6,916 nt of DNA from positions 1 to 6,916 of the forward strand of contig CAKKSJ010000051.1 in the NCBI GenBank assembly GCA_919902965.1. The letters run 5' to 3'. The stretch comes from Burkholderiales bacterium (GTDB lineage Bacteria > Pseudomonadota > Gammaproteobacteria > Burkholderiales > SG8-39). The notes beneath the pieces are model-generated. The model had not been told where the DNA came from. It ran no database searches and was given only the letters and a program-made list of their open reading frames with translations. The translations under genes were made by a program, and so were the position numbers. Below, piece after piece: positions 5,917 to 6,916 of this stretch (positions are counted from its first letter, which is position 1; each line of letters opens with the position of its first letter).

Positions 5917-6084
5917 ACGAAACCGGGACAGCTTGCAAGATGTGCTTATGTGCAGCGCCTCGTGCGCGTCGACCTTTTCGGCCTGGTCGCCGCGCGCCCC
6001 CGGGTGAACGACTGGTATGCACGCGTGACCTATACTGCAACTCCCTTTCTCGCAGCGAGCACGACATGGAAAGCCCTCCCGTAG
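5917..6084 (+). pseudogene. Remnant of a glutathione S-transferase C-terminal domain
   Basis: The plus-strand frame that opens after TGA 5914-5916 and closes at TAG 6082-6084 encodes LARCAYVQRLVRVDLFGLV and ARPRVNDWYARVTYTATPF. This reads as the final helices of a GST C-terminal domain, where A-x-Y-V-x-R-L and RP-x-V-x-[DA]-W-[YF]-x-R-[VI] followed by RPSF are typical. There is no start codon, no thioredoxin-fold half and no ribosome site. The last codons run into the thioesterase start. It is separate from the intact GST at 6519. I infer a truncated older gene whose 5' part was replaced by the toxin-antitoxin segment. Confidence 0.55.
6031..6036 (+). promoter_or_regulatory. Possible -10 box of the thioesterase-GST operon
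   Basis: TATACT matches the -10 consensus at five of six positions and ends 29 bases before the thioesterase ATG, a suitable distance. No good -35 is seen at 16-18 bases upstream. It lies inside the GST remnant, so if real the promoter arose within decayed coding sequence. Confidence 0.35.
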
Positions 6085-6506
6085 AAACGCGCGAGCGTTA
6101 CCCGTACTGGGTGTCGATTCCGACCCGGTGGATGGACGGCGACCCTTACGGCCACGTGAATAACGCGCAGTACTACTCCTTCGTCGATACGGCGGTGACG
6201 CGCATGCTCTATGACAAACGGGTACTGGGCGCGCCTGAATCGAAGTCCATCGGCCTGTGCGTGGAAAGCGGCTGCCGCTTCCTCGCGCCGGTAGGCTTTC
6301 CGGAAAACATCGACGCCGGCGTGCGCCTGAGTCGCGTCGGCAACTCAAGCCTGCGCTACGAAGTCGGCCTGTTCAAGGAGGGCGAGGCAAACCCCGCTGC
6401 GGTCGCGTTCTTCACGCACGTCTTCGTCGATCCGCACACGCGCCGCCCGGTGCCGCTCGGCGAAGAAATCAAGGCCGCCATGCGCGCGCTGACGCTCGAT
6501 GCCTAG
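6066..6506 (+). CDS. 4HBT-type hot-dog acyl-CoA thioesterase
   Basis: The 146-residue protein has the single hot-dog fold of the 4-hydroxybenzoyl-CoA/YbgC/FadM thioesterases, which hydrolyse acyl- or aroyl-CoA in the cytoplasm. The signature is TRWMDGDPYGHVNNAQYYSF (20-39) with Asp24/Asp26, the second aligning with the catalytic Asp, and GHVNN leading into the central helix. The later strands CRFLAPVGFPENIDAGVRL (70-88) and the conserved VGNSSLRYEVGLF (91-103) complete the fold. Length is normal for the family. ATG 6066 is chosen because homology begins just after it; the ribosome site is weak, and the longer frame from 5889 runs through the toxin-antitoxin operator. The GST gene follows after 12 bases, so the two are probably co-transcribed. 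The substrate cannot be told. Confidence 0.9.
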   Translation: MESPPVETRERYPYWVSIPTRWMDGDPYGHVNNAQYYSFVDTAVTRMLYDKRVLGAPESKSIGLCVESGCRFLAPVGFPENIDAGVRLSRVGNSSLRYEVGLFKEGEANPAAVAFFTHVFVDPHTRRPVPLGEEIKAAMRALTLDA

Positions 6507-6518
6507 GTGCGCCATGCA

Positions 6519-6916
6519 ATGATCGCGTTCTATCACAGCACCCACTCGACCTGCAGCCAGAAGGTGCGCATCTGCCTGGACGAGAAGGGGCTGGCGTGGA
6601 CCTGCCACCACCGCAACCTGCGGCACTTCGATCAGTTGAAGCCCGAATTTCTCGCGCTCGATCGCGCGTGCCTGGTCCCGGTGCTCGTCGACGGCGGACC
6701 AGTGCCCACCGAGTCGCCCGTCATTGACGAGTACCTGGAGGACGCCTATCCGCAGCCGCGCATCTGCCCGGAGGGCGCCTATTCCCGCGCGCGCATGCGC
6801 CTGTGGACCAGGTACGCGGACGAAGTGGCGACCGAGGCGGTGAAGCTGCCGTCTTTCGTCAAGAACATCCAGCCGGAGCTGCAGCGCATGCCGCGCGAAG
6901 AAGCGCTCGCCGCGAT
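6519..6916 (+). CDS. Glutathione S-transferase, N-terminal part (runs off the window)
   Basis: The first 132 residues show a thioredoxin-fold GST N-terminal domain. FYHSTHSTCSQKVRICLDEKG (4-24) carries the candidate catalytic Ser/Cys region, LVPVLVDGG (52-60) holds the cis-Pro, and TESPVIDEYLED (64-75) is the Glu-Ser glutathione-binding motif. The helical C-terminal domain begins near residue 90. GSTs conjugate or reduce electrophiles with glutathione in the cytoplasm. The usual NPNG/NPxG before the cis-Pro is replaced by DRAC (48-51), which is uncommon. ATG 6519 is the natural start; GTG 6507, directly after the thioesterase stop, is an in-frame alternative, and neither has a strong ribosome site. 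The close spacing indicates an operon with the thioesterase. The 3' end lies outside the window. Confidence 0.9.
   Translation, partial: MIAFYHSTHSTCSQKVRICLDEKGLAWTCHHRNLRHFDQLKPEFLALDRACLVPVLVDGGPVPTESPVIDEYLEDAYPQPRICPEGAYSRARMRLWTRYADEVATEAVKLPSFVKNIQPELQRMPREEALAA

Overview
The window is high-GC bacterial chromosome. The mix of genes (a CBS-pair protein, an EAL protein, an ABC1/UbiB-type kinase-like protein, a small secreted TPR protein, a 4HBT thioesterase and a glutathione S-transferase) and the protein style suggest a betaproteobacterium (Burkholderiales/Rhodocyclales/Nitrosomonadales-like). This placement is inferred from style only, because no marker gene is present.

Layout. Two signalling genes lie on the minus strand at the left: a two-CBS-domain protein (2-457) and a degenerate EAL-domain protein (746-1558). 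A terminator-like hairpin (539-562, minus) lies between them, and nothing else convincing was found in 458-745. A decayed minus-strand fragment of a HigA-like XRE antitoxin follows (1715-1921). A plus-strand pair comes next: a winged-helix/MNT nucleotidyltransferase fusion (2014-2634) overlaps a small HEPN-type protein (2585-3022). This is a variant HEPN/MNT toxin-antitoxin-like module with a promoter and a dyad over its start codon. An ABC1/ADCK-type atypical kinase (3189-4529, plus) and a secreted TPR protein (4558-5046, minus) converge.

The right third holds a classical type II toxin-antitoxin pair on the minus strand: an RHH antitoxin (5601-5879) overlaps a ParE/RelE toxin (5296-5604) by an ATGA, behind a TTGCATT/AATGCAA inverted-repeat operator. 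The pair is boxed in by two decayed gene tails, a possible cytochrome c C-terminus (5146-5295, minus) and a glutathione S-transferase C-terminus (5917-6084, plus). This looks like an insertion scar. A hot-dog thioesterase (6066-6506) and an intact GST that runs off the window (6519-6916+) then form a short plus-strand operon.

How it fits together. The housekeeping-type genes (CBS, EAL, ABC1, TPR, thioesterase-GST) are interrupted by three toxin-antitoxin-related loci within about 4.4 kb: one remnant antitoxin, one HEPN/MNT variant and one intact ParE-type pair. The most interesting candidate is the HEPN/MNT pair, because the NTase carries its own DNA-binding domain and the HEPN protein lacks the usual catalytic histidine. 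The rest is fairly ordinary accessory chromosome with several small gene remnants that simple ORF calling would miss.
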